Positions 28,089 through 37,746 of a stretch of DNA of 64,000 nt are shown here, one piece after another. Under the pieces are notes generated by a model. The model had not been told where the DNA came from. It saw nothing but the letters and a program-made list of their open reading frames with translations, and made no database searches. A program made the position numbers and the translations under genes. How positions within the stretch are numbered: the stretch's first letter is position 1; the number at the start of each line of letters is the position of its first letter. Origin of the DNA: Calidithermus chliarophilus DSM 9957 (GTDB lineage Bacteria > Deinococcota > Deinococci > Deinococcales > Thermaceae); the NCBI RefSeq assembly GCF_000430045.1, contig NZ_KE387023.1, forward strand, positions 2,877,576 to 2,941,575, given 5' to 3'.

Positions 28089-29437
28089 GCCAAAACCTCC
28101 CGCAAAGCAGCCTCCAGGCGCTCCAGGTCGGCCTCGGTGTGCTGCTCGGTGCAGGCGAAGAGGGCCAGGTGAGTCAGATTCCCTTCGGGACGGGCAGGCC
28201 CGTGCGCCTTGGGGCCATACTCCGCCGGGACCGGGCTCGCCGCGTGGATGCCGCGTTCGGCCAGGGCGCGGCGCACCTCCTCGGCGGGCTTGGGGAGCTC
28301 GAGGACGAACTCGTTGAAGAAGGGCGCGGGGGTCACCATCTTCACGCCCGGGATCGCGGCCAGCCGCTCGGCCAGGGCGTGGGCGGTGGCGACGGAGCGC
28401 ACCGCGACCTCGCGCAGGCCCTGCGGCCCCAGCGCGGCCAGGTAGACCGCGCCCATCAGCGCGGTGAGCTGGGCGTTGGTGGTGATGTTGGACTTGGCCT
28501 TGGCCCGGCGGATGTACTGCTCGCGGGCCTGCAGGGTGAGGATGTAGCCGCGCTTGCCGTCGGCGTCGGTGGTCTCGGAGACCAGACGGCCCGGCAACTG
28601 GCGCACCAGCTCCGCCCGCACCGCCATGAAGCCGAAGTGGGGGCCGCCGTAGGCCATGGCGTTGCCCAAAGGCTGCCCCTCCCCTACCGCCACGTCGGCG
28701 CCGTAGGCGCCGGGGGCCTTGAGCACGGCCAGCGAGACGGGGTCCACGACCGCCACGAACTGCGCCCCCGCCGCGTGGGCGGCCTCGGCCAGGGGGGCCA
28801 GGTTCTCCACGGTGCCCAGGAAGTTGGGGTTCTGCCCCACCACCGCGCCCACCCCCTCGGGCAACCGGGGCACGGTCTTGCCCTCCACCAACGGCAGCGT
28901 CACCACCTCGGCGCCCACCGCGTCGGCGTAGGTCTGGACCACCCGGCGGTACTCGGGGTGGACCCCCTGCGAGAGGGCGACCTTCATCCGGCCGCTCTCG
29001 CGCAGCGCCAGCAGCACCCCCTCGGCCAGGGCGCTCGAGCCGTCGTACATCGAGGCGTTGGCGACCGGCAGGCCGGTGAGCTCGCTGATCATGGTCTGGT
29101 ACTCGAAGATGGCCTGCAAGAGCCCCTGGCTGGCCTCGGGCTGGTAAGGCGTGTAGGCCGTGAGGAACTCCGCCCGTGCCGCCAGCGCCGGGACCACGGC
29201 GGGCACGTAGTGGCTGCGGATGCCCCCGCCCAGGAAGGAGGCCACGGCGCTGCCGTTCTGGGCGGCCAGCTCACGTAAGTGCCGCATCAGCTCGGCCTCG
29301 CTGAGCGGGGGGTCGAGCCGCAGCTCGGGGTCGCGGATCTCGGCGGGCACGTCCTCGAAGAGCTCGAGCAGGCTCCTGGCGCCCACGCGCTCGAGCATGG
29401 CCTGGAGGTCTTGGGGGGTGTGCGGGGTATAGTCCAT
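28085..29437 (-). CDS. gcvPA: Glycine dehydrogenase (decarboxylating) subunit 1
   Basis: N-terminal half of the glycine decarboxylase P protein, 450 residues, partner of GcvPB. Typical segments are [35 protein letters not shown] and [10 protein letters not shown]. It decarboxylates glycine and passes aminomethyl to the lipoyl arm of GcvH. A heptamer array (29438-29515) separates it from gcvH and provides a TATAAG/TAAGCT sequence near 29452 that could act as an internal promoter. No ribosome site is visible before the ATG. Confidence 0.96.
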   Translation of the reverse strand: MDYTPHTPQDLQAMLERVGARSLLELFEDVPAEIRDPELRLDPPLSEAELMRHLRELAAQNGSAVASFLGGGIRSHYVPAVVPALAARAEFLTAYTPYQPEASQGLLQAIFEYQTMISELTGLPVANASMYDGSSALAEGVLLALRESGRMKVALSQGVHPEYRRVVQTYADAVGAEVVTLPLVEGKTVPRLPEGVGAVVGQNPNFLGTVENLAPLAEAAHAAGAQFVAVVDPVSLAVLKAPGAYGADVAVGEGQPLGNAMAYGGPHFGFMAVRAELVRQLPGRLVSETTDADGKRGYILTLQAREQYIRRAKAKSNITTNAQLTALMGAVYLAALGPQGLREVAVRSVATAHALAERLAAIPGVKMVTPAPFFNEFVLELPKPAEEVRRALAERGIHAASPVPAEYGPKAHGPARPEGNLTHLALFACTEQHTEADLERLEAALREVLA

Positions 29438-29515
29438 AGCGTCTCGCTGATAGCTTATAGCCGATAGCGATAGCCAAAAGTCACCTGGGCTATCCGCTAT
29501 CAGCTACGGGGCTAT
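29438..29515. repeat. Heptamer array between gcvH and gcvPA
   Basis: CTATCAG/CGATAGC-type units repeated at 7-bp spacing inside the gcv operon, without GC hairpins. Its presence inside an otherwise compact operon suggests late insertion or expansion. Confidence 0.65.
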
Positions 29516-29521
29516 TGGCCT

Positions 29522-29908
29522 TTACTGGCTTTCCGCGAACTCCTGGTAGGCGGGCGCCTCGAGCAGTTTCTCCACGTCGGCGGGGTTGTCGGGCTTGATG
29601 CGGAAGATCCAACCCCCGCCGTAGGGCTCGGTGTTGAGCAGTTCGGGCTGGTCGTTGAGGTCGATGTTGACCTCGACGATCTCGCCGGAGACCGGGGCGT
29701 AGATGTCGGAGGCGGTCTTCACCGACTCCACCGCGGCGATGCCCTCCCCGGCGTCGACCTGTTCGCCCACGTCGGGCAGTTCCACGAACACCACGTCGCC
29801 CAAAGCGTCCTGGGCGTAGTCGGTGATGCCCACCGTCACGATGCCGTCGTTCTCCAGCAGGACCCACTCGTGCGTTTTGGTATAGCGAAGGTTATCGGGA
29901 TATTCCAT
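29522..29908 (-). CDS. gcvH: Glycine cleavage system H protein
   Basis: 128-residue lipoyl carrier of the glycine cleavage system. The lipoylated lysine lies in [20 protein letters not shown], and the N-terminal [13 protein letters not shown] and C-terminal [13 protein letters not shown] segments are standard. It shuttles the aminomethyl group from GcvPA/PB to GcvT. The ATG follows GGAGG by four bases, 37 bases after gcvT. Confidence 0.97.
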   Translation of the reverse strand: MEYPDNLRYTKTHEWVLLENDGIVTVGITDYAQDALGDVVFVELPDVGEQVDAGEGIAAVESVKTASDIYAPVSGEIVEVNIDLNDQPELLNTEPYGGGWIFRIKPDNPADVEKLLEAPAYQEFAESQ

Positions 29909-29945
29909 GATGCCTCCAAGCGTCAGGGCGCACGGCCCAACGGTT

Positions 29946-31004
29946 TTATCCTAACGGCGCGAACGGCAACTTGCTGACTTTTCCCGCATACAGTTTGCCA
30001 CGGATTTCCACCTGCAGGGGAGTATCGACCGCGGCGTGAGCCGCGTCCACGTAGGCCAGGGCGATGCCCTTGCGGCTGAGGGGCGACAGGGTGCCCGAGG
30101 TGACGTAGCCCGCCTCCTCGCCGCCGGCGAACACCTTGTAGCCCTCCCGGGGGATGCCCTGCTCGAGCACCAGCCCCACTAGGCGCCGCTCGCAACTGCG
30201 CGCCAGCATGGCCGCCTTGCCGTAGAAGTCCTTGTGGGTCTTGACCACCCAGGCCAAGGAGGTGCACAGCGGGCTGGTCTCGTCGGTGAGCTCGTGGCCG
30301 TAGAGGGGGAGGCCCGCCTCGAGGCGCAGCGTGTCCCGCGCGCCCAGCCCGCAAGGCGTGACCCCAGCCTCCAGCAGCGCCTGCCACACCGCCTCGGCGT
30401 CGGCGGGGGCGATGAACACCTCGAAGCCGTCCTCCCCGGTGTAGCCGGTGCGGGCCAGGCGGGCGGCCTTCCCCGCGACCTCGGCCACGAAGGTGTCGTT
30501 CTTGCGGGTGGCCGAGAGGTCGGTGTTGCACAGCGTTTGCAGCTTCTCGGCGGCCTTGGGCCCCTGCACCGCGATCAGGGCCCAGTCCTCGGAGGCGTTC
30601 TCGAGCTCCACCGCGTAGCCCCCGGCCAGCGCCTGCACGTGGGCCCAGTCCTTCTCGACGTTGGCCGCGTTGACCACCATCAGGTACTCCTGCTCGCCGG
30701 TGCGGTAGACGTAGACGTCGTCGACCAGCCCGCCCTCGGCGTTGGGCAGCATGGAGTACTGCGCCCGGCCCACCTTGAGCTTGGACACGTCGTTGGGGGT
30801 GAGGTACTGCAAGAACTCCAGCGCCTGCGCCCCGCGGATCCAGAACTCGCCCATGTGGCTGACGTCGAACATCCCCGCCGCCTCGCGCACCGCCAGGTGC
30901 TCGGCGCTGATCGAGGTGTACTGGATGGGCATGTCGTACCCGGCGAAGGGCGCCATCTTCGCGCCCAGCGCCCGGTGGGCCACCGTAAGGGGTGTGGTTT
31001 TCAC
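29946..31004 (-). CDS. gcvT: Aminomethyltransferase (T protein)
   Basis: Folate-dependent T protein of the glycine cleavage system, 352 residues. Conserved parts include [26 protein letters not shown], the tetrahydrofolate-contacting [14 protein letters not shown] and [20 protein letters not shown]. It makes 5,10-methylene-THF and ammonia. The GTG start at 31004 lies just downstream of a TAATCA sequence with no ribosome site. First gene of the gcv operon. The 277-base upstream gap was checked for a glycine riboswitch and none was recognised. Confidence 0.97.
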   Translation of the reverse strand: MKTTPLTVAHRALGAKMAPFAGYDMPIQYTSISAEHLAVREAAGMFDVSHMGEFWIRGAQALEFLQYLTPNDVSKLKVGRAQYSMLPNAEGGLVDDVYVYRTGEQEYLMVVNAANVEKDWAHVQALAGGYAVELENASEDWALIAVQGPKAAEKLQTLCNTDLSATRKNDTFVAEVAGKAARLARTGYTGEDGFEVFIAPADAEAVWQALLEAGVTPCGLGARDTLRLEAGLPLYGHELTDETSPLCTSLAWVVKTHKDFYGKAAMLARSCERRLVGLVLEQGIPREGYKVFAGGEEAGYVTSGTLSPLSRKGIALAYVDAAHAAVDTPLQVEIRGKLYAGKVSKLPFAPLG

Positions 31005-31235
31005 AAGGCTGATTATTCACCATCCCCGCCCGCGGCTGCATTGCGGTTTTTTCGGCTCGAGCGGGCCCTGGAGCTTAAGTCTGAAGGAGACACAACCAGG
31101 GCACTTCTCGGGCCACCGCATGGCACTGCCGTCTGACGCTCATCCAAAGCAAGCCGAAACCTTCAGAGGCAGGAGCTGGCACATCCACAATGCACGGCTG
31201 GGAATGCACGGATGGAAGTACATCTCGCTAGGTTC
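31005..31235. other. Intergenic region between gcvT and the nucleotidyltransferase cassette
   Basis: Divergent gap with no convincing gene. It contains a T-run after a GC-rich segment (GCGGTTTTTT near 31043) and otherwise no clear structure. Base composition is slightly less GC-rich than the flanks. Confidence 0.4.
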
Positions 31236-31241
31236 TATAAT
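31236..31241 (+). promoter_or_regulatory. -10 box of the nucleotidyltransferase cassette
   Basis: Perfect TATAAT with only a weak -35 (TGGAAG, 31213-31218). It would give a leader of about 35 bases containing the ribosome site GGAGGT. Confidence 0.5.
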
Positions 31242-31281
31242 CCCTGTGCCTGGATCGCAATCACGACACCGGAGGTCAGGA

Positions 31282-31722
31282 GTGACGGAGGACATGCTGG
31301 AGCTGCTCCGCATCATGAACGAAGAAGGCGTGCGCTCGATCATCATCGGCGGGTACGCCCTTGCTTTCCTGGGCCAGCCGCGCTATACCAAGGACCTCGA
31401 CCTGTGGGTGGACGCAAACCAGGCCGACCGCCTGCTGAGCGCCATCACCCGTTTCTTCGGCGGTGACAACCTGGGGTTGACGGTCGAGGACTTCGCCACG
31501 CCTGGGGTGATCCAGTTGGGCTATGAGCCCAACCGCGTCGACCTCATCGTGATCGAAGGCCAGGACTTCGACGGTGCCTACGAGCGCAGCCTTGACCGCA
31601 AGGTCGGGGGCGTTTCCCTCAAGGTGGTGAGTCAGGAAGACTTCGTGCGCCTGAAGCGGGCATTCGGACGCTCTATCGACCTGCGGGACATCGAGGGCTT
31701 GGACCCCGGAGGAAACCAATGA
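31282..31722 (+). CDS. Nucleotidyltransferase-fold protein (DUF6036/AbiEii-like)
   Basis: 146-residue protein with the minimal nucleotidyltransferase core: GGYALAFLGQPRYTKDLDLWV (residues about 21-41) supplies the G-G and D-x-D elements, and NRVDLIVI the third acidic strand. Such proteins occur as toxins or antitoxins (AbiEii, MenA, MNT) and as orphan enzymes. The GTG at 31282 follows GGAGGT. Its TGA overlaps the ATG of the next gene by four bases, so both are made together. Fewer than 150 residues is short for AbiEii but fits DUF6036. Confidence 0.7.
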   Translation: MTEDMLELLRIMNEEGVRSIIIGGYALAFLGQPRYTKDLDLWVDANQADRLLSAITRFFGGDNLGLTVEDFATPGVIQLGYEPNRVDLIVIEGQDFDGAYERSLDRKVGGVSLKVVSQEDFVRLKRAFGRSIDLRDIEGLDPGGNQ

Positions 31723-31991
31723 AGCTCAAGCCCGCAGCCCGCAAGTACCGCTTCGACGAGGTGCCTCCCGAGCGCGAGCGGTGGCTGGCCCTACCGCTGG
31801 AGGTGCGCCTGCGGGCGGTGGTGGAGATGGCCGAGTTCTGGGCGCGGGTGCGGCTCGAGGAGGCCCAGGCGCGAGGCGAGGCGCCCAGCCCGCCCATCTG
31901 TATCGAACGCATCTACCCGGTCGCAGTCAAACGGCCGCTGTCGAGGGGACCCCAGGCCCAAATCCCTCCAACCCCTGACCCCTCGCCCTAA
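31719..31991 (+). CDS. Small hypothetical protein paired with the nucleotidyltransferase
   Basis: 90-residue protein of unknown family. Residues 1-50 are helical and charged (RKYRFDEVPPERERWLALPLEVRLRAVVEMAEFWARVRLEEA); the tail is Pro-rich and may be disordered. It overlaps the nucleotidyltransferase stop by four bases, the usual sign of a functional pair. It could be the partner of a toxin-antitoxin-like module, but no known antitoxin family is recognised. Confidence 0.6.
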   Translation: MKLKPAARKYRFDEVPPERERWLALPLEVRLRAVVEMAEFWARVRLEEAQARGEAPSPPICIERIYPVAVKRPLSRGPQAQIPPTPDPSP

Positions 31992-32070
31992 GTTTCTCCA
32001 GGGTGACTCCATCAGAAGTCACCCTGGAACTCCGACAGCCGCACCAAGGCGTAGCGCGGGGGTGGCTTGC

Positions 32071-32661
<591 letters not shown>

Positions 32662-32688
32662 CTCAATCGGTCCTCTAGCATTCGCGCC

Positions 32689-33180
32689 TTAGTTTCCGAA
32701 TAGCTCGTCCAGCAGTGCGTTGGCACCGTCACGGTAGTCGGTGTCGATACCGAGCTTGTTGGGCGTGACGATGGCTTCGCGGGTGAGCTGCTCGAGGGCC
32801 TGGGCGGCCTTCTTGGCCGTGAGCTTGACCCGCCCCAGCGGCGCGGAGTTGTCGAAGAGGATGGTCAGCAACGCCACCTCGCCGATCTCCTCGACGTAGA
32901 GGCCGTTCTGCTCGCCCTGGTGGACGATCTCCTGGAAGCGCGGCTCGCCGAGCATCTTGGCGAGGGCCTGGGTGGCGGCGGCGTTGCCGGCGATGAGGGT
33001 CGCGAGCGAGTCGAGCGCGGGGGGGCGAGGGGCCCAGAGGGCCTCCTTGTGCGCCAGCACGAAGCCCTTGCGGTCCAAGAGCATCACGTAGCGGGCGCCG
33101 CTCTCGCGCAGCAGCTCCTCGAGCGTCTTCATCACGCTCTGAAAGGTCGAGCCGTAGAGCGCTATTGCGGGCTCAATCAT
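32689..33180 (-). CDS. mglB: MglB roadblock/LC7 GTPase-activating protein
   Basis: 163-residue roadblock/LC7 protein, the same length as the Thermus MglB. It dimerises and stimulates GTP hydrolysis by MglA. Roadblock features are the helix MKTLEELLRESGARYVMLLDRKGFVLAH, the central helix SLATLIAGNAAATQALAKMLG and the strand GEVALLTILFD. Upstream is only a 20-base gap to a divergent peptidase gene, with a shared -10 region, so the mglBA transcript begins within a few bases of the ATG. Confidence 0.95.
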   Translation of the reverse strand: MIEPAIALYGSTFQSVMKTLEELLRESGARYVMLLDRKGFVLAHKEALWAPRPPALDSLATLIAGNAAATQALAKMLGEPRFQEIVHQGEQNGLYVEEIGEVALLTILFDNSAPLGRVKLTAKKAAQALEQLTREAIVTPNKLGIDTDYRDGANALLDELFGN

Positions 33181-33187
33181 ATCTAGG

Positions 33188-33195
33188 TAAGTTTA
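33188..33195. promoter_or_regulatory. Bidirectional -10 element
   Basis: The octamer TAAGTTTA reads TAAGTT on the plus strand (33188-33193, 7 bases before the peptidase ATG) and TAAACT on the minus strand (33190-33195, 9 bases before the mglB ATG). The whole gap is 20 bases, so one AT-rich patch must serve both genes, each with almost no leader. Confidence 0.55.
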
Positions 33196-33200
33196 GCACC

Positions 33201-34535
33201 ATGAAACTCCCCGACACGGTTATCCGTTACGCCCAGGAGACATTGCGCGACCTGGTGGCCCTCCCCTCGGTCTCGGCCGAGCACCGCGCCCTGCCCGAGA
33301 CGGCCCAGCGCGTGAAGGAATTGCTCGAGGAACTGGGCCTGCGGGCCGAGATCCACCCCACGCCCGGCGCCCCGGTGGTCTACGCCGAGGGCGGGGAGGG
33401 CGGCCCTACCGTGCTGTTCTACAACCACTACGACGTGCAGCCCGCCGACCCGCTCGAGCTGTGGGAGAGCGACCCCTTCGCCATGACCGAGCGCGACGGG
33501 CACTGGTACGCGCGGGGCATCAGCGACGACAAGGGCGAGCTCACCTCGCGCCTGGCGGCGCTCAAGTGGCTCATCGACGAGCACGGCAGCCTCCCCTTCC
33601 GCGTGAAGTTCGTGGTCGAGGGCGAGGAGGAGGTGGGCAGCCCCAACCTCGAGGCCTACGTCGCGCAGAACCGCCAGCGCCTGCAGGCCGACGCGGTGAT
33701 CTGGGAGTTCGGCAGCGTGGACACCTCGGGGCGCCCGCTGGTCTACTGCGGGCTCAAGGGGATCGTGGCGGTGGAGCTGCGGGTGCGGACGGCGGGCTAC
33801 GACCTGCACTCTTCGCTGGGCGCGGTGGTGCAGAACCCCATCTACCGCCTCTCGGCGGCCCTGGCGAGCCTGCGCGATAACGACGGCAAGGTGCTCATCG
33901 AGGGCTTCTACGACCGGGTACGCCCGCTGAGCGAGGCCGAGGCCAAGAGTCTCGAGACCATCCCCGACGAGTCGGGGCACCTCAGCGAGCTGTACGGCGT
34001 GAAAGGGTTCCTGGGCGGGGCGAAGGGCACCGAGTTCTACCGCCGCCTGGCCGCCGAGCCGGTGGTCAACATCAACGGCTTCCACTCCGGCTACGGCGGC
34101 CCCGGCTCCAAGACGGTGCTGCCCGCCGAGGCCTTCGCCAAGCTCGACTTCCGCCTGGTCCCCGACCAGGAGCCGCTCGAGGTGGTCGAGCTGCTGCGCC
34201 GGCACCTCGACCGGCACGGCTTCGACGACGTCGAGGTGATCACGCTGGAGGCCGGGGAGCACCCCGCCCGCAGCGACCTGGGGGCCCCCTGGGCGCAGCA
34301 AGCGGTGGAGGCCCTGCGCGAAACCTACGGGCTCGAGCCCGTCGTGCACCTCAGCTCGGGCGGCAGCGGGCCGATGTACCCCTTCACCCACCACCTGGGC
34401 GCCCCGGTGGTGAGCATCGGCATCAGCTACCCCGGCAGCCGGGTGCACAGCCCCAACGAAAACATCCGCATCGCCGACTTCGAGCGCGGGGTGGCCGCCA
34501 TCAAGCGGGCCCTGGAGAAGTTCGCAGGGCTGTGA
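33201..34535 (+). CDS. M20 family dipeptidase
   Basis: 444-residue zinc-dependent peptidase of the M20/PepV-like group. Metal ligands appear in FYNHYDVQP (His, Asp), ARGISDDKGEL (bridging Asp), EGEEEVGSPNLE (general base and ligand Glu) and GGSGPMYPF; the dimerisation domain lies between. Substrates are probably di- or tripeptides. The ATG at 33201 is chosen over upstream in-frame starts because it is preceded at 7 bases by TAAGTT, and upstream starts would run into mglB. A composite repeat follows the stop. Confidence 0.9.
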   Translation: MKLPDTVIRYAQETLRDLVALPSVSAEHRALPETAQRVKELLEELGLRAEIHPTPGAPVVYAEGGEGGPTVLFYNHYDVQPADPLELWESDPFAMTERDGHWYARGISDDKGELTSRLAALKWLIDEHGSLPFRVKFVVEGEEEVGSPNLEAYVAQNRQRLQADAVIWEFGSVDTSGRPLVYCGLKGIVAVELRVRTAGYDLHSSLGAVVQNPIYRLSAALASLRDNDGKVLIEGFYDRVRPLSEAEAKSLETIPDESGHLSELYGVKGFLGGAKGTEFYRRLAAEPVVNINGFHSGYGGPGSKTVLPAEAFAKLDFRLVPDQEPLEVVELLRRHLDRHGFDDVEVITLEAGEHPARSDLGAPWAQQAVEALRETYGLEPVVHLSSGGSGPMYPFTHHLGAPVVSIGISYPGSRVHSPNENIRIADFERGVAAIKRALEKFAGL

Positions 34536-34544
34536 GGCGGCGGG

Positions 34545-34787
34545 CTTTCAGCCGTCAGCGATCAGCGGAAGGCTCGTGGCGCGTGGTGGACCCCTCTCCG
34601 CCGGCGGGGAGGGGGTATCCCCCCTGCCCCCCTTGTTAAGGGGGGTGAAGAAGGGGCGTCTTGCGTCTTGCGTTTTGCGTTTGGCTTTTTGCGTACGGCG
34701 TAGGACGTACGACGTACGACCCGCGCTCAGCGTTTAGCGTCCAGCTATCAGCTATCGGCTATCGGCGTTCAGCGTTAGGCGTTTAAC
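34545..34787. repeat. Composite repeat 3: hairpins plus 7-bp array
   Basis: Order as in copies 1 and 2: TCAGCCG-type units, CCGCCGG-GG palindrome near 34608, GGGGG-TAT-CCCCC, CCCCCCTT-GTT-AAGGGGGG (34627-34645), then heptamers (GCGTCTT, GCGTTTT, GACGTAC, then AGCTATC and GGCGTTC) to about 34787. It fills the gap between the M20 peptidase and the secreted hydrolase. Confidence 0.85.
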
Positions 34788-34845
34788 TCACGCATTGTGC
34801 CCTACCCCCTGGCTCATCCCCGCACCAGAAGCCTACCTTTGGCCT

Positions 34846-35766
34846 ATGCGCTGGCTGGCTTTTCTGTTGCTGCTCGGGGCGGTTCAGGCCCAGGAGACCA
34901 TCGCCGAGTTGCGAGCGCGGGGTTACGGCAAGGGCGAGCTGACCATTGAACGCACCCTGGCGCAAAACCGGGGCTTCACCCGCTACCTGGTGCGCTGGCC
35001 CTCGGAGGGCCTGACCCAGTACGGCTTCATGAACGTGCCCAGCGGCAAGGGCCCCTACCCGGTGGTGCTGGTGCTGCACGGCTACGTCAACCCCGCCACC
35101 TACCGCACCCTGGCCTACACCACCCGCTACGCCGACGCCATCGCCCGCATGGGCTACGTGGTCATCCACCCCAACTACCGGGGTCATCCCCCTTCGCAGG
35201 GCAGCCCGGAGGGGGTCTTCCGCGTCAACTACGCCATAGACGTGCTCAACCTGGCCGCCATCGTGCGCGGGCAGAGCGGCAAGGGGCCGCTCGCCAAGGC
35301 CGACGGGAGCCGGATGGGGCTGTGGGGCCACAGCATGGGCGGGGGCATCGCGCTGCGCGTCGCGGTCGTAGACCCGCGGGTCCGGGCCGTGGTGCTCTAC
35401 GGCTCAATGTCGGGCGACGAGCGCAAGAACGCCAGCCAGATCTACTACGTCTACTCGGGCCGCACTCGAGGCCTGGCCGAGCTCAACGCCCCCGACGAAC
35501 GCATCAAGGCCATCTCCCCCATCTACCACCTGCAAAACGCCCGCGCCGCCTTCAGCGTGCACCACGGCACCGCCGACGAGCAGGTGCCCTACGCCTGGAG
35601 CGTGGAGCTGTGCCAGAAGCTAAAGGCCCTGGGCAAGAGCGCCGAGTGCTTCAGCTACCGCGGCGCCCGCCACACCTTCCCCAGCGGAAGCCGCGCCGAC
35701 GCGAGCTTCCTCGCCAAAGTGCAGGACTTTTTCGCCCGGACGCTGAAAGGTGCCGATAGTCGATAG
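34846..35766 (+). CDS. Secreted alpha/beta hydrolase (S9/dienelactone hydrolase type)
   Basis: 306-residue exported hydrolase. Signal peptide MRWLAFLLLLGAVQAQ. The nucleophile elbow is GLWGHSMGGGIAL (Ser), the oxyanion region VVLVLHGYVNPATYRT, and the acid and His lie in HGTADEQVPYAW and RGARHTFPSG. This is the prolyl oligopeptidase/acyl-aminoacyl peptidase domain alone, without a propeller, so a small-molecule ester or peptide is the likely substrate. TACCTT ends six bases before the ATG (leaderless). The last codons (GADSR) and stop come from GATAGTC-like heptamer sequence. Confidence 0.85.
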   Translation: MRWLAFLLLLGAVQAQETIAELRARGYGKGELTIERTLAQNRGFTRYLVRWPSEGLTQYGFMNVPSGKGPYPVVLVLHGYVNPATYRTLAYTTRYADAIARMGYVVIHPNYRGHPPSQGSPEGVFRVNYAIDVLNLAAIVRGQSGKGPLAKADGSRMGLWGHSMGGGIALRVAVVDPRVRAVVLYGSMSGDERKNASQIYYVYSGRTRGLAELNAPDERIKAISPIYHLQNARAAFSVHHGTADEQVPYAWSVELCQKLKALGKSAECFSYRGARHTFPSGSRADASFLAKVQDFFARTLKGADSR

Positions 35767-35816
35767 CCGATGGCAGCGGCAGTGTGTCATCATCGACTGG
35801 CCTGACCGGCCTCCGT

Positions 35817-36971
35817 ATGCGAAGCCTCTACGTCCACGTCCCTTTCTGCCCCACCCTCTGCCCCTACTGCGATTTTCACGTAGTGCGGCGCTACGGCGGG
35901 GTCGTGGAGGCCTACCTCGAGCGCCTCGCCGAAGAAGCCGTCGCGCTGCACGCGCGCTTCCCCGGCCCGCTGGACACGCTCTACTTCGGGGGCGGGACGC
36001 CAAGTTTCCTGCGCGGCCACGAGCTCGAGCGCCTCTTTGCCGCGCTCCCCTGGCGGCTTGAGGCCGGCGCGGAGGTGACGATGGAGGCCAACCCCGGCAC
36101 CCTCAACGCCGAGCGGCTGGCGCTGCTGCGGAGCCTGGGGGTGAACCGGCTCTCCCTCGGGGTGCAGAGCTTCCAGGACGGCGTGCTGGAGAGCCTGGGG
36201 CGAGCGCACGGGCGGAAGGGGGCGCTCCGGGCCGTGGAGATGAGCCTCGAGGCAGGCTTTCACACCTCGGTGGACCTGATCCTGGGGCTCCCCGGCCAGG
36301 ACTTCGCCGCCGACCTGCGCGAAGCCGCCGCGCTGGGGGTGGGGCACGTCTCGGCTTATACGCTCCAGGTCGAGCCCGGAACCCCCTTCGCGGCGCGGGG
36401 CGTGCGGCTGGACGAGGACCTCGAGGCCGCCGCCTACGAGGCGGCCGAGGCGGTGCTGGGGGAGGCGGGGCTGTCGCGCTACGAGGTCTCCAACTTCGCC
36501 CGGCCCGGCGAGGAGAGCCGCCACAACCGGGCCTACTGGCGCAACGACTTCTGGGGCGCGCTGGGGCCGGCGGCGGCGGGGCACTACCCCAAAGGGGTCG
36601 AGGGCCACGAGGTCTACTCGGTCAGGGCCACCAACCCGCCGCTCCCGCGCTGGCTGGGGGGCGAATCGCCCTGGCTCGAGGCCGTCGGCCCGCTCGAGCA
36701 CGCCCGCGAGTCGCTGATGCTGGGGCTGCGGCTGCGCGAAGGGGTGGACGTGGGGGCGCTCGAGGAGCGTAGCGGGCTCGAGCTGTGGGGCCATCTTGAA
36801 AAGACGCTACGGCGGTTGGAGGAACGCGGGCTCATCTGGACACGCCACCGGCGCCTGGGGGCGACCCGCGCGGGATTGCCCCTGCTGCACCGGGTAATCC
36901 TCGAGCTGTGGGAAGCTCTCAGCGCGCTTCCCACGAATGCCCCACACGGCCTACCAGGTCGTGTGGGGTAA
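35817..36971 (+). CDS. hemW: HemW-type radical SAM protein
   Basis: 384-residue radical SAM protein of the HemW/HemN-like family, a heme chaperone in E. coli and Lactococcus. The cluster motif is CPTLCPYCDF (CxxxCxxC), followed by YFGGGTPSFL, NRLSLGVQSF and HVSAYTLQVEPGTPF. HemW proteins lack the extra Cys of true coproporphyrinogen dehydrogenase HemN, as here (CPYCDF not CPYCDCYS). The ATG at 35817 starts the usual N-terminus MRSLYVHVPFC. The last residues (NAPHGLPGRVG) are encoded by a hairpin that spans the stop. Confidence 0.9.
   Translation: MRSLYVHVPFCPTLCPYCDFHVVRRYGGVVEAYLERLAEEAVALHARFPGPLDTLYFGGGTPSFLRGHELERLFAALPWRLEAGAEVTMEANPGTLNAERLALLRSLGVNRLSLGVQSFQDGVLESLGRAHGRKGALRAVEMSLEAGFHTSVDLILGLPGQDFAADLREAAALGVGHVSAYTLQVEPGTPFAARGVRLDEDLEAAAYEAAEAVLGEAGLSRYEVSNFARPGEESRHNRAYWRNDFWGALGPAAAGHYPKGVEGHEVYSVRATNPPLPRWLGGESPWLEAVGPLEHARESLMLGLRLREGVDVGALEERSGLELWGHLEKTLRRLEERGLIWTRHRRLGATRAGLPLLHRVILELWEALSALPTNAPHGLPGRVG
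36940..36968 (+). terminator. Hairpin inside the end of hemW
   Basis: CCCCACACG (36940-36948) pairs perfectly with CGTGTGGGG (36960-36968), directly before the TAA stop at 36969. There is no T-tract, so it may protect the 3' end or act with other factors rather than end transcription. Confidence 0.45.
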
Positions 36972-37134
36972 AACGCCGATCCCGGTGAAGGGCCGTAGGC
37001 CCCGGCGATGCCGGTACTCAGGCGGTGTTCGGGGGAAACGCGATCATGTGGATCGCTTGCGAAAGCACCCGCCAGTCACCTTGAACCGCCCTGCCTGACG
37101 CAGCTACCGGCTACCGACGACTTCCGCGGGAAGT

Positions 37135-37686
37135 CTAGTGCGTCGCCCTGATCTGGCCCCTGACCTCCCCGCTGGGAATGTCGCCGGGGCCGGTGTTGGG
37201 CGGGGCCACGCCGTCGTTGGTGTGGACGTTGACGTAGGCGTTGCCGGCTTCCATCGCGGCGATGAGGTCGCTGAGCGGGTGGCCTGCCAGCGGCCCGACC
37301 AGGTTGGCCGCGGTGATGGTGCCCTCGGCCAGGACGCCGTCGCTACGCCCCCCACCGGGCGCCGCCGGGCCGTACAGGAAGGCCACCACCGGGCCGTTCG
37401 CCCCCGCCGGGGCCAGGTGGATGTGCGACGCCACCACGTTTTCGATGTTGGCCACGATCAGCTTGTAGTGCAGTTCGCTGCCGTCGGCGCTGAGGCCGAA
37501 GAGCGCGTTGCCCCTGGCACGGCTGTCGTTAGCAGGCACCTCCTCCCCGCCGGAAAGCTGCGCCACGAAATCGCTGCCCACCCCCTGTATCGCGAAAACG
37601 CCCCCTGTCGCCGGGTCCATCCGGGCACACCCCGCCAGTGCGAACACCCCCACCACAGCCAATGCCCACCAATGCACTGCTTTCAT
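37135..37686 (-). CDS. CHRD-domain lipoprotein
   Basis: 183-residue exported lipoprotein with signal VGVFALAGC (Cys20 lipidated). Residues 40-180 form a CHRD domain: FVAQLSGGEEVPANDSRARG, ELHYKLIVANIENVVASHIHLAPAGANG and the closing NVHTNDG...GEVRGQI. CHRD domains occur in chordin and in many bacterial exported proteins of unknown role. AAAGGGGGT gives a good ribosome site. The next 60 bases upstream lead to MITE-like copy D. Between hemW and this gene (36972-37134) I see nothing clear. Confidence 0.88.
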   Translation of the reverse strand: MKAVHWWALAVVGVFALAGCARMDPATGGVFAIQGVGSDFVAQLSGGEEVPANDSRARGNALFGLSADGSELHYKLIVANIENVVASHIHLAPAGANGPVVAFLYGPAAPGGGRSDGVLAEGTITAANLVGPLAGHPLSDLIAAMEAGNAYVNVHTNDGVAPPNTGPGDIPSGEVRGQIRATH

Positions 37687-37746
37687 GCCGACCCCCTTTC
37701 AGGCCTTACAAGCACTTTGGAGGTTCCGAAAGGTCTGGAAATACTT

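Noticed and set aside
31005..31140. Glycine riboswitch upstream of gcvT
   Set aside because: The conserved core sequences of the glycine aptamer were not found on the minus strand.
35620..36003. Minus-strand frame across the hydrolase/hemW junction
   Set aside because: Arg-rich shadow of the two real genes.
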